A stretch of 64,000 bases of DNA from Roseovarius amoyensis (lineage in GTDB: Bacteria > Pseudomonadota > Alphaproteobacteria > Rhodobacterales > Rhodobacteraceae). This document shows positions 1-8,246 of this stretch, piece after piece. Positions within the stretch are counted from its first letter, which is position 1, and each line of letters begins with the position of its first letter. Both the position numbers and the translations under genes were made by a program. The notes under the pieces are model-generated. The model searched no databases. It was given only the letters and a program-made list of their open reading frames with translations, and was not told the origin of the DNA. The stretch is taken from positions 62,001 to 126,000 of the forward strand of contig NZ_QITQ01000010.1 in NCBI RefSeq assembly GCF_003260265.1, in the 5' to 3' direction.

Positions 1-1
1 C

Positions 2-115
2 ACTCTGCTGGCAATTGGTTTTGGTGCTGTCGCCTGTGCGCAGCAGCAACAGCAGCAGGAAGCACCGATCGTCGTTCCGGAGCCGGTTTACGACAAATAC
101 GGCAACCCGGTCTGA
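2..115 (+). CDS. Small lipoprotein, C-terminal part (cut by window edge)
   Basis: The frame is open from the window edge to a TGA at 113-115. It encodes a hydrophobic stretch ending in the lipobox-like GAVAC, then a run of six glutamines and a tail ending in PVYDKYGNPV. This is the end of a signal peptide II followed by a very short mature lipoprotein, probably anchored in a membrane facing the periplasm. From memory, similar tails occur in Rhodobacteraceae, which is one hint to the host. The start lies outside the window and the function is unknown. It probably belongs to the chromosome rather than the mobile element, because it sits outside the tRNA-Arg scar. Confidence 0.6.
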   Translation, partial: TLLAIGFGAVACAQQQQQQEAPIVVPEPVYDKYGNPV

Positions 116-170
116 TCGACGGGTCAATTTGACCCATCGGCCAGTAACGGCAGGTGCAAGACAAGATCAA

Positions 171-202
171 GAGGCCGCAAACCGGTTACGGGTTGCGGCC
201 TC
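171..202 (+). terminator. Hairpin terminator after the lipoprotein gene
   Basis: The arms GAGGCCGCAA (171-180) and TTGCGGCCTC (193-202) form a perfect 10-bp stem around a 12-nt loop, followed by TTACCTGTTG, a weak T-rich tail. Its position about 55 bases past the lipoprotein stop fits a transcription terminator. A small palindrome, gggtcaatttgaccc, lies just upstream at 121-135. Confidence 0.6.
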
Positions 203-358
203 TTACCTGTTGCGTGACCCTTGATAAGCGACCGGCCAAGCGACCGGTAGGTTCTTGGCGGCTCGGGCCTGAGGGTGCAATCTGTCGCCGGACAGCGGCG
301 CAGGGCGTGAATTTCCCGATTGCGCGTGCAACGGGGCACGGCTATACCGCCCGGCGAC

Positions 359-400
359 GCACCCATAGCTCAGCTGGATAGAGCGCTGCCCTCCGAAGGC
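359..400 (+). pseudogene. tRNA-Arg(CCG) 5' half, broken in the anticodon arm
   Basis: Bases 359-400 match the first 42 bases of the intact tRNA-Arg at 545-621 except for two adjacent substitutions in the anticodon stem (CT against TC). They cover the acceptor 5' strand, D arm and anticodon CCG (393-395). After GGC at 398-400 the sequence diverges and no T arm or acceptor 3' strand follows. This half has a CTGCC anticodon stem strand, which would need GGCAG on its 3' side. The intact copy has TCGCC/GGCGA, so the two halves come from different tRNA genes. I read it as the host gene broken by integration at the anticodon arm. Confidence 0.75.
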
Positions 401-544
401 TGATGTCAAGGGGATGCCGTGATGAAGAGGACTAAGAAAGATACGTGATACCAAGCTCTTGCCGAGCAGATCGTTTTTCGATTTAAAGGCCGGAGAAGTC
501 GCGTAAGCACTGCGTAAGCAGTCAGGGCCTGACGGTTCTACTGC
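401..544. other. Attachment-site-like segment between the two tRNA-Arg copies
   Basis: This 144-base stretch has no credible gene. It contains a direct repeat gcgtaagca at 501-509 and 512-520 with an 11-bp period, and an A/T-rich patch around 472-487. Tandem short repeats near a tRNA break resemble the arm-type recombinase sites of tyrosine-integrase att regions. No integrase is visible, so the attachment-site reading is inference. Confidence 0.4.
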
Positions 545-621
545 GCACCCATAGCTCAGCTGGATAGAGCGTCGCCCTCCGAAGGCGAAGGCCTCAGGTT
601 CGAATCCTGATGGGTGCGCCA
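545..621 (+). tRNA. tRNA-Arg, anticodon CCG
   Basis: The cloverleaf is complete. The acceptor stem is GCACCCA (545-551) with TGGGTGC (611-617). The D stem is GCTC/GAGC. The anticodon stem is TCGCC/GGCGA around loop CTCCGAA with anticodon CCG at 579-581. The T arm is TCAGG-TTCGAAT-CCTGA (594-610), followed by discriminator G and an encoded CCA at 619-621. It would decode CGG arginine codons. tRNA-Arg genes are common ICE integration targets, and this one lies at the left edge of the accessory region. Confidence 0.95.
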
Positions 622-918
622 TAAACCTCGAAATTCCAGGGCATTGGCGTGGTCTGTTCCCACGATTGGGCACATGCGCGTCATGGCCTAAAGTAGGCGG
701 GCTTCACCAAAGGTTGGCGGCAAAACTCAGGGTGCGGTTGGGAAGGCTCGCGATATCGTCGAGCAATGCGGGTCGAGACCGAGGAGGGGATCTGTTCCCA
801 CATCGGATCAAGGGCCGGGGCGAGAACCTCTGATACCTATCGCTGAAGCGCCTCCGTTCGCCAGGAGCACCGTGGTCCGCATCAGCAGTATCCGACTCTC
901 AATGTTGGCTCACGGGTG

Positions 919-2238
919 TTAGCCAGCAAGCTGGGCGCGTGCCGCCTCAAACCGCTCACGTAGGTCTTCATGATCAACGTCTAAGTCCTCGACACAGTAG
1001 CTGTTCAAAAATTGCCGACCTGCAAAGAGATTCCGGTCGGTCTCGTTCAGTTTGGCGTCTTCACAGACCCCGGCCCATTCGGCTGCCAGCGTTGTCAGTT
1101 GGTCCCCTATGATGGCCTTGGCGTCATCCTCCTTGATCAAGAAATCAGGGGCCGCGTCGAGACAGCTTCGGAGCGTGCTCATGCGGTTCTCTCCCTTGAT
1201 CAGCATCGCCTGCGTCGCCTCGTTGCCGGTTCTGCCCTGTGGGCAGATGTCGTAGGCAGGGGTGAGGGTGAGCCTCTTCCCATCCCAGAAGGCTGCATGG
1301 TTGCGCGCATGGTCGTCGGTGTTGCCGCATAGGATGTTGAATACTATGCGACCATAAAGCTCTCGGAGCGTTTCCTTCGGCTCTGCGAAGCGGTGGCGAA
1401 TGATCTCGGCGAGGTCTTCGTAAGAGGCATAGCGCGCCATCATTTCGTCGAGACCTAGCATGGTCAGAGCCGAAACCATTGCCTTGCGCTGCCAGCCTTG
1501 CTCGACTTTGATGCGATCGAACCGTTCGATCAGCAGCACATCCTTGCCGCCCGCCGCAATCATCGAGACAGGGGCGACGGTGAGCCCGCAGGCCGCTGCC
1601 AGCCTCATGGCGACGAACTCCGCCTTGACGACGCTGTAGAGGTCCGTGCTCGAGGAGAATTTGGCGATCATCTTATGGTCGCCATTGTCAATCAGGGCCT
1701 TCGGGCGGGCACCACCAATCGACGTGCCGTGGTTCAAAGCCTGATCGAGCGCGGGCGTGAGCGGGATGCCTTTTTCGATCCGCTCGGCCGCTTCGAGCAA
1801 CTCCTCATAGGTCGCCTCGGCCTTTAGGCGCGGGATAAACTCTGTGGCGGAGTGCTGAAAATCGAGTGCGCCGATCCGGTCCGAACCCGACTCCAGCAAG
1901 TATGTGAGTTCGCTGATCTCGCGGGCTTCTGCCTCTGCGGCTTTGGCGCCAACCAGGCGATTGATGATGACCCTGCGGCCCCAGGCGTCTGGTGAGCCGT
2001 CCCGAATGGAGCTTGCCATAGACAGGCCAGGGGCGGGTTCGATCAAGCCGCGCTCGAGCGGAAGCTCGGGTTCGTAGATCGGGATCGCGCCCGCACGGTT
2101 CAGGTAGCTGGCACCGTAGTTGAAGGCGAATTGATCCCCGTTCTTTGTGAGACGTCCAGCCACGACGGGCTCCGTTTCTCCGGGCAGCCAAATCCAGACA
2201 AAGGCGTCATCGTGTTGCTTCAGCTTAGAAGTCATCAT
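919..2238 (-). CDS. hipA: HipA-family serine/threonine kinase toxin
   Basis: This 439-residue protein has full HipA architecture: an N-terminal subdomain, then the glycine-rich element TSIGGARPKAL near residue 172, a lysine in HKMIAKF, the catalytic loop NILCGNTDDHARN near residue 310 and a metal-binding LTPAYDICP element. HipA kinases phosphorylate aminoacyl-tRNA synthetases in studied cases and cause growth arrest; the target here is unknown. The start overlaps the end of hipB by 14 bases, so the pair is translationally coupled with the antitoxin first. All active-site motifs look intact. The pair may stabilise the element or act in defence. I see nothing recognisable in the 297 bases between this gene and the tRNA. 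Confidence 0.92.
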   Translation of the reverse strand: MMTSKLKQHDDAFVWIWLPGETEPVVAGRLTKNGDQFAFNYGASYLNRAGAIPIYEPELPLERGLIEPAPGLSMASSIRDGSPDAWGRRVIINRLVGAKAAEAEAREISELTYLLESGSDRIGALDFQHSATEFIPRLKAEATYEELLEAAERIEKGIPLTPALDQALNHGTSIGGARPKALIDNGDHKMIAKFSSSTDLYSVVKAEFVAMRLAAACGLTVAPVSMIAAGGKDVLLIERFDRIKVEQGWQRKAMVSALTMLGLDEMMARYASYEDLAEIIRHRFAEPKETLRELYGRIVFNILCGNTDDHARNHAAFWDGKRLTLTPAYDICPQGRTGNEATQAMLIKGENRMSTLRSCLDAAPDFLIKEDDAKAIIGDQLTTLAAEWAGVCEDAKLNETDRNLFAGRQFLNSYCVEDLDVDHEDLRERFEAARAQLAG

Positions 2239-2557
2239 CGACCTCTTGCTTGCGATGGCGGACGCTTTTCGGAAGCAAGGTTAGCTTCTCGTCGAGCCGG
2301 GTATTGTGCATTTGCAGGCTGCGATCATCGAGGTCAAACAGTCGAACACCCACCAGCGCTGCGACTTCGAAGACGATGCCGATCTCGGAGCCGGCCTCTC
2401 CATTTTCGATCTTGCGAAGCGTCTTGCGGGTGATCCCAGCCCGTTCGGACAGATCCTCGGCCGTGAGGCCACGCTCCAGCCGGCCAGCCTTTATTAGCTT
2501 GCCGAGGAGGGCAAGCGTCTGCTTTGTTGCTCGGGAGTAGCTGCGTGTTACTCTCAT
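2225..2557 (-). CDS. hipB: HipB-like XRE antitoxin/repressor
   Basis: This is a 110-residue protein with a central XRE helix-turn-helix (about residues 22-78; KAGRLERGLTAEDLSERAGI then TRKTLRKIENG). HipB proteins bind their own promoter and neutralise HipA by forming a DNA-bound complex. The gene lies first in the two-gene operon and its last codons contain the hipA start. A long charged C-terminal tail (after residue 80) may contact HipA. The region upstream probably holds the operator, but I could not pick out convincing inverted repeats. Confidence 0.88.
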   Translation of the reverse strand: MRVTRSYSRATKQTLALLGKLIKAGRLERGLTAEDLSERAGITRKTLRKIENGEAGSEIGIVFEVAALVGVRLFDLDDRSLQMHNTRLDEKLTLLPKSVRHRKQEVDDDF

Positions 2558-3058
2558 GGTAAACCCATCAATATGAGTGATTTAATATCCATAAGACGCC
2601 ATCGCGGGCCTTTGGGTGCCCATAGCGTACAGCGCAGACCTGAATTGTCAAGGGAGTGGGTAAGTTAAGATCCTGAAGGCTTACGTGCGGGTCTTTAGAT
2701 GCTCATTTCTGGGGAAGATCAGCTACAGGCGACGCACTCAAGCTCTGATCACAGTGAAACCAATCCGTGGAATAGGCTAAGGGCTGGAAGCGTCGGACGC
2801 TCCACGGTTCCGGTGGGGTCGAGGCTCTGTCACAACGGGCGGAAAGGTGCCTGACCTCGGTGCGGCAAGGCCGTCGCAGCGATACTGGGAAGGCAGCGAC
2901 GAGCTGCTGCCGTTGAAGGAGGACTGGTGGACATCCTACACGGGGGACAAGCGTAAAGCTCGCTGGAAATGCGAGGCAACGTTACTAAGGGGCCGAAGCG
3001 CACGCTTGAAGACAAGAGTGCGAACTGCTGGCGCGTGAGGTGAAACAGCAGCAGTATC
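2558..3058. other. Intergenic region, no recognisable gene
   Basis: About 500 bases lie between hipB and the next minus-strand gene. Short open frames exist on both strands (for example plus strand 2847-3038), but none resembles a protein I know and their codon use is not convincing. The first 80 bases should include the hipBA promoter, which fires leftward. Confidence 0.5.
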
Positions 3059-4762
3059 TCAGTCCTGCAGTGACATCCCGAAAGCTACCGTTAGCTTCCC
3101 GATGGGAAAGGCATAAGATTCATCATAGGATGGGTCGGCAACAGCTTGTTGACGTCGATTAAGATCTTGGCACAGTTGATCGAGCGAACTTAGCGAGCCA
3201 GAAGAAATCGATTGGAGAAAGGTCGCCCAGTCCGTCCAGCAGGATCGTTGATCTAAGCCGTCGGCTGAAAAGAGGGGCCCGGTATAGCGACCTATTACGA
3301 TTAGCAGGATGCCTGTCTCTGAATTTAGGCGAGTTCCTGTTCGAGTGCCGAGTTCTTCAGGGCCATATGTTTCCAACCATCTGCTAGTAGCTTCTACCCA
3401 CCTGTTGCCCTCACGTTCAAAATTGCGGGCCGCACTAGACTTGGCTTTATCGTCCAAGCCGACGGGATCTTGCCATTTCAACTGAAACAATAAAGCTGCG
3501 TTTTTCTGCTCATCAAATACAAGAAAATCTATGTCGGTAAGGATGCGCCCGTCGTGCTTGAGATTTACTCCCCTAGCTGCGACCCTCCATCGCCTTGAGC
3601 TAAATAAATCTTCGAGTTCGGATTGCCAGCGCCTCTCTCGACGATTGGCAGCCGAAAACCAGTCGCTTGCGAAATTTGCCTTAAGGTCGCGAAGCAAGAA
3701 CCTAAACGGTGAGTGCTCCAAGCCGAAAAGTGGCAGGATGATATGCGCTTGGGAGGATCTAATCAGTGGCGCCCAGGCCGTATCACCGGAAACGGTGTGG
3801 GTGGCCTTGTTGAATGGTGACAGTGTTAGAGACTCGCAAATTTGTTGAATTTGAAGTTGATCGGCGTCGAGATGTTTTGCCAAAGAATGAAGGAAATCAT
3901 GATATGGAGCAAATGTAGTCAGCAAATTGCGGTGATCTAGTTCCGGGTGGCGTCTACTCAGGATAGCAGCGTAACATAGATGTTTCTGAGCTCTTCCGGC
4001 CAGTCCGACGAGTACGCCAAGATACTCGTTATATCGACTGGGGCCAATGCGGTCGTCGAGGCCTACCAAATCCTGCCCCCACATTCGCCGCAAATACAAT
4101 CGTCCCCATTCCAGGAAGTAGTCATCGATTTCTCGGGAGGTTTGGTAGGCTATGCCCCAGTTTTGGTATTTTTCTACATTTTTGACTAGCTCCGGCAGAA
4201 TAGCGTAGTGTTCCTTCTCTAGTGCCTCTTCCATCGGCTTGTCAGCTTGGTACTGCAGGTCTTGCAACCACTCCCTGCTGCGGTATGCGATACGCTCAGA
4301 TCTATACTCGGCGCTCTTTGGATGAAGTTCCAAGAGGACCCCGATCGCTTTGTCTCTCTGGTTCTTGAAATTTCGAACTGTTGGATTTAACAGGTCGTGA
4401 AACAACTCGTGGCGGCACTTCAGTGCTCTCTGAAGTATGCCGCAATGAAAGAGAAGATTGTCGGCCTGGCGTTGTATTTGCGGCCGGCTTGGGAAAAGCG
4501 TGAAGTCCTCTATGCGCAATTCATCTGGAACCATCATAGCCAAAGCCGAATTTACTCCGAAACTCTGAATGCTTCGCGTTGCTGTCTCGGAGAGTTCAAC
4601 GGATGGCGGCGCCATCATGTCGCCCACAAATAGATTGTCGAGTGCGCGCACGAGCTCGAATAAGAGTGGTGATTTGGGCTGGTTCCATCGATTAACGAAT
4701 GAACGTTGTTGCCGAATAGACCTGTCAAGCAAGGCTAAAGCGATGGCGTGAGTATCATTCAT
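3059..4762 (-). CDS. Unknown 567-aa protein with a restriction-endonuclease-like C-terminal part
   Basis: I do not recognise the family of the long N-terminal part, which looks helical and charged (about residues 1-390). The last third resembles a PD-(D/E)XK nuclease core: ILTDIDFLVFD, then a hydrophobic strand with LFQLKW, giving D...QxK spacing as in variants where Q replaces E. A further conserved-looking region runs through SETGILLIVIGRYTG. The gene stands alone on the minus strand, divergent from the methyltransferase operon, and looks less GC-rich than its neighbours, which suggests separate acquisition. Position and fold hints fit a defence nuclease or an extra effector of the neighbouring system. 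The function is inferred only. Confidence 0.55.
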   Translation of the reverse strand: MNDTHAIALALLDRSIRQQRSFVNRWNQPKSPLLFELVRALDNLFVGDMMAPPSVELSETATRSIQSFGVNSALAMMVPDELRIEDFTLFPSRPQIQRQADNLLFHCGILQRALKCRHELFHDLLNPTVRNFKNQRDKAIGVLLELHPKSAEYRSERIAYRSREWLQDLQYQADKPMEEALEKEHYAILPELVKNVEKYQNWGIAYQTSREIDDYFLEWGRLYLRRMWGQDLVGLDDRIGPSRYNEYLGVLVGLAGRAQKHLCYAAILSRRHPELDHRNLLTTFAPYHDFLHSLAKHLDADQLQIQQICESLTLSPFNKATHTVSGDTAWAPLIRSSQAHIILPLFGLEHSPFRFLLRDLKANFASDWFSAANRRERRWQSELEDLFSSRRWRVAARGVNLKHDGRILTDIDFLVFDEQKNAALLFQLKWQDPVGLDDKAKSSAARNFEREGNRWVEATSRWLETYGPEELGTRTGTRLNSETGILLIVIGRYTGPLFSADGLDQRSCWTDWATFLQSISSGSLSSLDQLCQDLNRRQQAVADPSYDESYAFPIGKLTVAFGMSLQD

Positions 4763-5349
4763 TCGGTGGAACCTGCAAAGCTATCAGTGTGGTTCATAAA
4801 TTATCATCGGATCAAAGAAGGATACCCAAATGCGCCGAAAGAACCATGCTTTGGCGCCAAATTTCGTGCGCGCTGGTGTCGGCGGTGAGCAGTGGTTTTC
4901 ATTTCTGCGACCGCAGAGATCGTGCTGACCGGTCAATGGCTGTTGCCTGCTCTCTTGCGGACAGCTTCTGTCCACCTTGGTGTAGCTAGGCAAAAAAGCC
5001 GAACGGCCCAAAGGTTGCCATCCTTCTCGTCGAACTGCCTCATCCCGCGCGCTGAGCGAGCACGGTACAAATCGGTTTAAACTTTATCTATGTGCTCCAG
5101 TTGCGCAAGGTGTGATCATGCTGGCTTGTCGACAGGTGGCTCACTGGGGCGAGAGCGGTTCAATCAGAGTCACTCAGGTCCGGCGCCGGACCAAGCAAGA
5201 CGCCTAGCTGTACTTGCTCGCCTTAGGCCCTGCCGACAGGGAGTTTCACCTGATCTTGTGCTGACGCAAAATCATCCACCCATATCATGTGCGGTGCCGC
5301 TTCATTTTCTTGCAACATTCGTCGGATGCGTGTAGAGTGAAGAAAATGG
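4763..5349. other. Divergent intergenic region
   Basis: These 587 bases separate the leftward nuclease-like gene from the rightward methyltransferase operon, so promoters for both should be here. I see no convincing gene; the short frames (for example 5090-5335 plus) have no recognisable content. No strong sigma-70 pair was clear by eye. Confidence 0.45.
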
Positions 5350-6672
5350 ATGGCCAGACATAACCACATGAAATTCATAGATTTATTTGCGGGCCTGGGT
5401 GGGTTCCATCAGGCTCTTAGCTTGCGCGGCGGAGAGTGCGTCTTTGCGTCCGAGCTCAACGCGCATCTTGCGGGGCTGTACGAAAAGAATTTTGGGCTTC
5501 GTCCTGCTGGCGACATTCGGGCCGTCGATTTGGATAGTATACCTGATCACGACGTTCTTTGTGCGGGTTTTCCCTGTCAGCCGTTTTCTAAAGCTGGTGA
5601 TCAAAAAGGCCTTGAGTGCCCTCAATGGGGCAACCTCTTTGACTATGTAGCTGACATTCTTGAGAAGAAGCAGCCCCGCTACTTCATCGTCGAGAACGTT
5701 CCCAATCTTATGCGTCACCGTGGCGGCGAGACGTGGGAGATCATCTGCAATCAACTGCGGAGCTTGGGCTACGACATTTCGTTCGAGCGGCTATCTCCCC
5801 ACATGTTCGGCATCCCTCAGAAGCGGGAGCGCGCCTTCATCGTCGGAGACCGGCAAGGGCTCGCTGGCTTCGACTGGCGTAAGCCGAAAGAGTTGCCCGA
5901 GATCTCGATTCATTCGATCCTCGACAACGATCCACCCGACGCCCACGCTCTGAACGAAAATCACGTCAAATATATCGAAGCCTGGCAGGAGTTCGTCGCA
6001 GCGTTCCCGAAAGAAGAAGACCTTCCTTCGTTCCCGATCTGGGCGATGGAGTTTGGTGCCGACTACCCTCTGGACGGAGCAACGCCGCATAAGCGCGGCT
6101 ACAAGCGCATGGGCAGATTCAGGGGCACCTTCGGCCAGCCGCTTGATGGAATGTCCCCCGACGAAGTCAAAGAGGCGCTGCCTAGCTACGCGCGCACCGA
6201 ATTGGACGCATTCCCGGACTGGAAGATCGACTTCATACAGAAAAACCGGGATTTCTACGCGCAGCACAAAACGCTGATTGATGGATGGATCGAGAAGATT
6301 AAGGACTTCCCGCCCAGCTTTCAAAAGCTGGAGTGGAACTGCAAAGGCTCCGAGCGCAACATCTGGAACCACATCCTTCAATTCCGAGCCAGCGGCATTC
6401 GCGTCAAGAAGGCCGACACAGCTCCCTCGCTCATTGCCATGACAACCAGCCAGGTGCCTATTGTAGCTTGGCGCAAACGCTACATGACGCCTCGCGAGTG
6501 CAGCCGGTTGCAGAGCATGGGCGCACTTGAGCATCTGCCTGATTCAAAGGGCGGTGCCTACAAGGCGTTTGGAAATGCGGTCAACGTTGAGGTCGTCGGG
6601 CACATTTTCGATTGCCTGATGAACCGCACGCCTTCCGAAGAAGTCGATAGTTTGGCGGTCGCGGCAGAATAA
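5350..6672 (+). CDS. DNA (cytosine-5) methyltransferase
   Basis: This 440-residue enzyme carries C5-methyltransferase motifs in order: I DLFAGLGGF (11-19), IV GFPCQPFSKAG with catalytic Cys76, VI ENV (115-117), VIII QKRER (157-161), and C-terminal motifs IX/X ending in YKAFGNAVNVEVV. It transfers a methyl group from S-adenosylmethionine to a cytosine in a specific site, presumably to protect host or element DNA. The target-recognition region (about 200-340) is not recognisable from sequence. It is the first gene of a four-gene operon whose next member starts inside its stop codon. ATG 5350 or ATG 5368 (MKFIDLF) are both possible starts. Confidence 0.93.
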   Translation: MARHNHMKFIDLFAGLGGFHQALSLRGGECVFASELNAHLAGLYEKNFGLRPAGDIRAVDLDSIPDHDVLCAGFPCQPFSKAGDQKGLECPQWGNLFDYVADILEKKQPRYFIVENVPNLMRHRGGETWEIICNQLRSLGYDISFERLSPHMFGIPQKRERAFIVGDRQGLAGFDWRKPKELPEISIHSILDNDPPDAHALNENHVKYIEAWQEFVAAFPKEEDLPSFPIWAMEFGADYPLDGATPHKRGYKRMGRFRGTFGQPLDGMSPDEVKEALPSYARTELDAFPDWKIDFIQKNRDFYAQHKTLIDGWIEKIKDFPPSFQKLEWNCKGSERNIWNHILQFRASGIRVKKADTAPSLIAMTTSQVPIVAWRKRYMTPRECSRLQSMGALEHLPDSKGGAYKAFGNAVNVEVVGHIFDCLMNRTPSEEVDSLAVAAE

Positions 6673-8246
6673 TGGTGCATGTAAGTTCGGTAAATATTCG
6701 ACCAGGGGTCAACGTTCTCTCCGTCCTCCCACACCTGAACTACAAATCCTGGTTCGCTCTCGCGGAGTTTGTAGATAACTCGATTCAAAGCAGCATCGAC
6801 AACAAAAAGGCCCTTAAGGCTGTCGACGGCTCCCAGTACAAACTCCGCGTTGACATCGACTTTGACGTGGCCGGCAACATGATTGCCATCAAGGATAACG
6901 CCGCCGGCATCGCGTCCACAGACTATCAAAGAGCCTTCCGCCCCGCCGAAATCCCCCCGAACGCCTCTGGCCTCTCGGAGTTCGGTATGGGCATGAAGAG
7001 CGCCGCCTGCTGGTTCGCGCCCAATTGGAGCGTCCGTTCGAGCGCACTAGGCGAAAACATCGAACGTACGGTCATCTTCGATATCGACGAAATCGTGCAT
7101 GACAGGATCGAGGAACTCAACGTTCTCTCGACGCGCGTTGCCGAAGAAAAGCACTACACCGAGGTCCGCCTTGAAAATATCCGCCGCTTCCCGCGCGGCA
7201 AGACGATCCACAAGATCAAGGAACACCTGTCCAGCATTTACCGCGTCTATATCCGCGAAGGGTCTTTGGCGCTCTTCGTCGATGGCGAACAGCTGACCTA
7301 CGATGAACCGGCCATCCTGACCGCGCCGAGTTACCGTGATCCAAGCGGTGAGCCCGTTGCCTGGAAAAAAGAGATCGACTTCGATCTGGGCGACGGTAAG
7401 TCGGCCAGCGGCTTCGTCGCCATCCGCGAGACCGCCAATACAAGGCTGGCGGGTCTTGCGCTCTTCCGGCGCAAGCGCTTGATCATGGGCAGTGCCGACG
7501 AGGCCTACCGGCCGGAAGACATATTCGGCAGGTCGAACACCTATCCCTACCAGAGGATATTCGGTGAAATTCATCTGAAAGGTTTCTTCGTCTCCCATAC
7601 CAAGGATGGCATCAAATGGGAGGAAAACGAAGACGAGTTCCTGCGCAAACTGCGTAAGGTCTTGTCAGAAGAGGGGTTCCCTCTGTTGCAACAAGCGCGC
7701 GAACATCGAACGAAGGCTAGCGTAAAGGGGGTGCGCAAGGATGCCGCCGCTGCGCTGAACGCCACGGCCGCCAATCTCAATGATGCGACGTTGTCTACGC
7801 CCAGTGCAGATGTCGATACCCCCATCCCACCGCAAGATGTTCCCACCCCTCCGCCGCCGGAAGATGAAGCGCTTCCTGACCTCGAAAGCGGGGACATGGA
7901 ACAGGCCGAGTTCAAGCTGCGGTTTCGGAGCCAGAGTTGGATCGTCGGCATGGAATTGTCTTACGCCGACGATGATGCTGACTGGCTGACCATCCAGGAC
8001 CGCCCTTCGATCGCTGACCCCGAACCACGCAGGGTGACAGTCAGGGTAGCGATGCTGCACCCGTTCATGGCGCAGTTTCCGACAATGGACACGGACAGCT
8101 TTACCGCAATCCTCAACATCGCAGCGGCCATGGCGCTAGCCGAAGTCGTCGCCGCCGAACTTGCTGACAAGAAGCCGACCGCAATCCGTCGCTATACCAA
8201 CGAGATATTGCGGAACCAGATGTCGAAGGGAGCGATGGATGGGTGA
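6672..8246 (+). CDS. MORC/MutL-like GHKL ATPase of a restriction-modification system
   Basis: This 524-residue protein has GHKL ATP-binding motifs: N box ALAEFVDNSI with Glu32 and Asn36, G1 box DNAAGI (75-80) and G2 box EFGMGMKSA (103-111). A low-complexity proline/acidic linker lies near residues 375-405, followed by a small C-terminal domain. Such MutL/MORC-related ATPases were predicted by Iyer, Abhiman and Aravind to work with methyltransferases, Z1 helicases and nucleases in restriction systems, perhaps as ATP-driven DNA clamps. Its ATG overlaps the methyltransferase stop by one base, and its own end overlaps the Z1 gene start, so the operon is tightly coupled. Confidence 0.87.
   Translation: MVHVSSVNIRPGVNVLSVLPHLNYKSWFALAEFVDNSIQSSIDNKKALKAVDGSQYKLRVDIDFDVAGNMIAIKDNAAGIASTDYQRAFRPAEIPPNASGLSEFGMGMKSAACWFAPNWSVRSSALGENIERTVIFDIDEIVHDRIEELNVLSTRVAEEKHYTEVRLENIRRFPRGKTIHKIKEHLSSIYRVYIREGSLALFVDGEQLTYDEPAILTAPSYRDPSGEPVAWKKEIDFDLGDGKSASGFVAIRETANTRLAGLALFRRKRLIMGSADEAYRPEDIFGRSNTYPYQRIFGEIHLKGFFVSHTKDGIKWEENEDEFLRKLRKVLSEEGFPLLQQAREHRTKASVKGVRKDAAAALNATAANLNDATLSTPSADVDTPIPPQDVPTPPPPEDEALPDLESGDMEQAEFKLRFRSQSWIVGMELSYADDDADWLTIQDRPSIADPEPRRVTVRVAMLHPFMAQFPTMDTDSFTAILNIAAAMALAEVVAAELADKKPTAIRRYTNEILRNQMSKGAMDG

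Noticed and set aside
650..801. Short direct repeat tctgttcccac at about 652 and 791
   Set aside because: Only 11 bases long and without other structure; chance or local duplication is enough to explain it.
2847..3038. A short plus-strand frame between hipB and the nuclease-like gene
   Set aside because: Repeated stops in neighbouring frames, no family resemblance and no Shine-Dalgarno; more likely non-coding.
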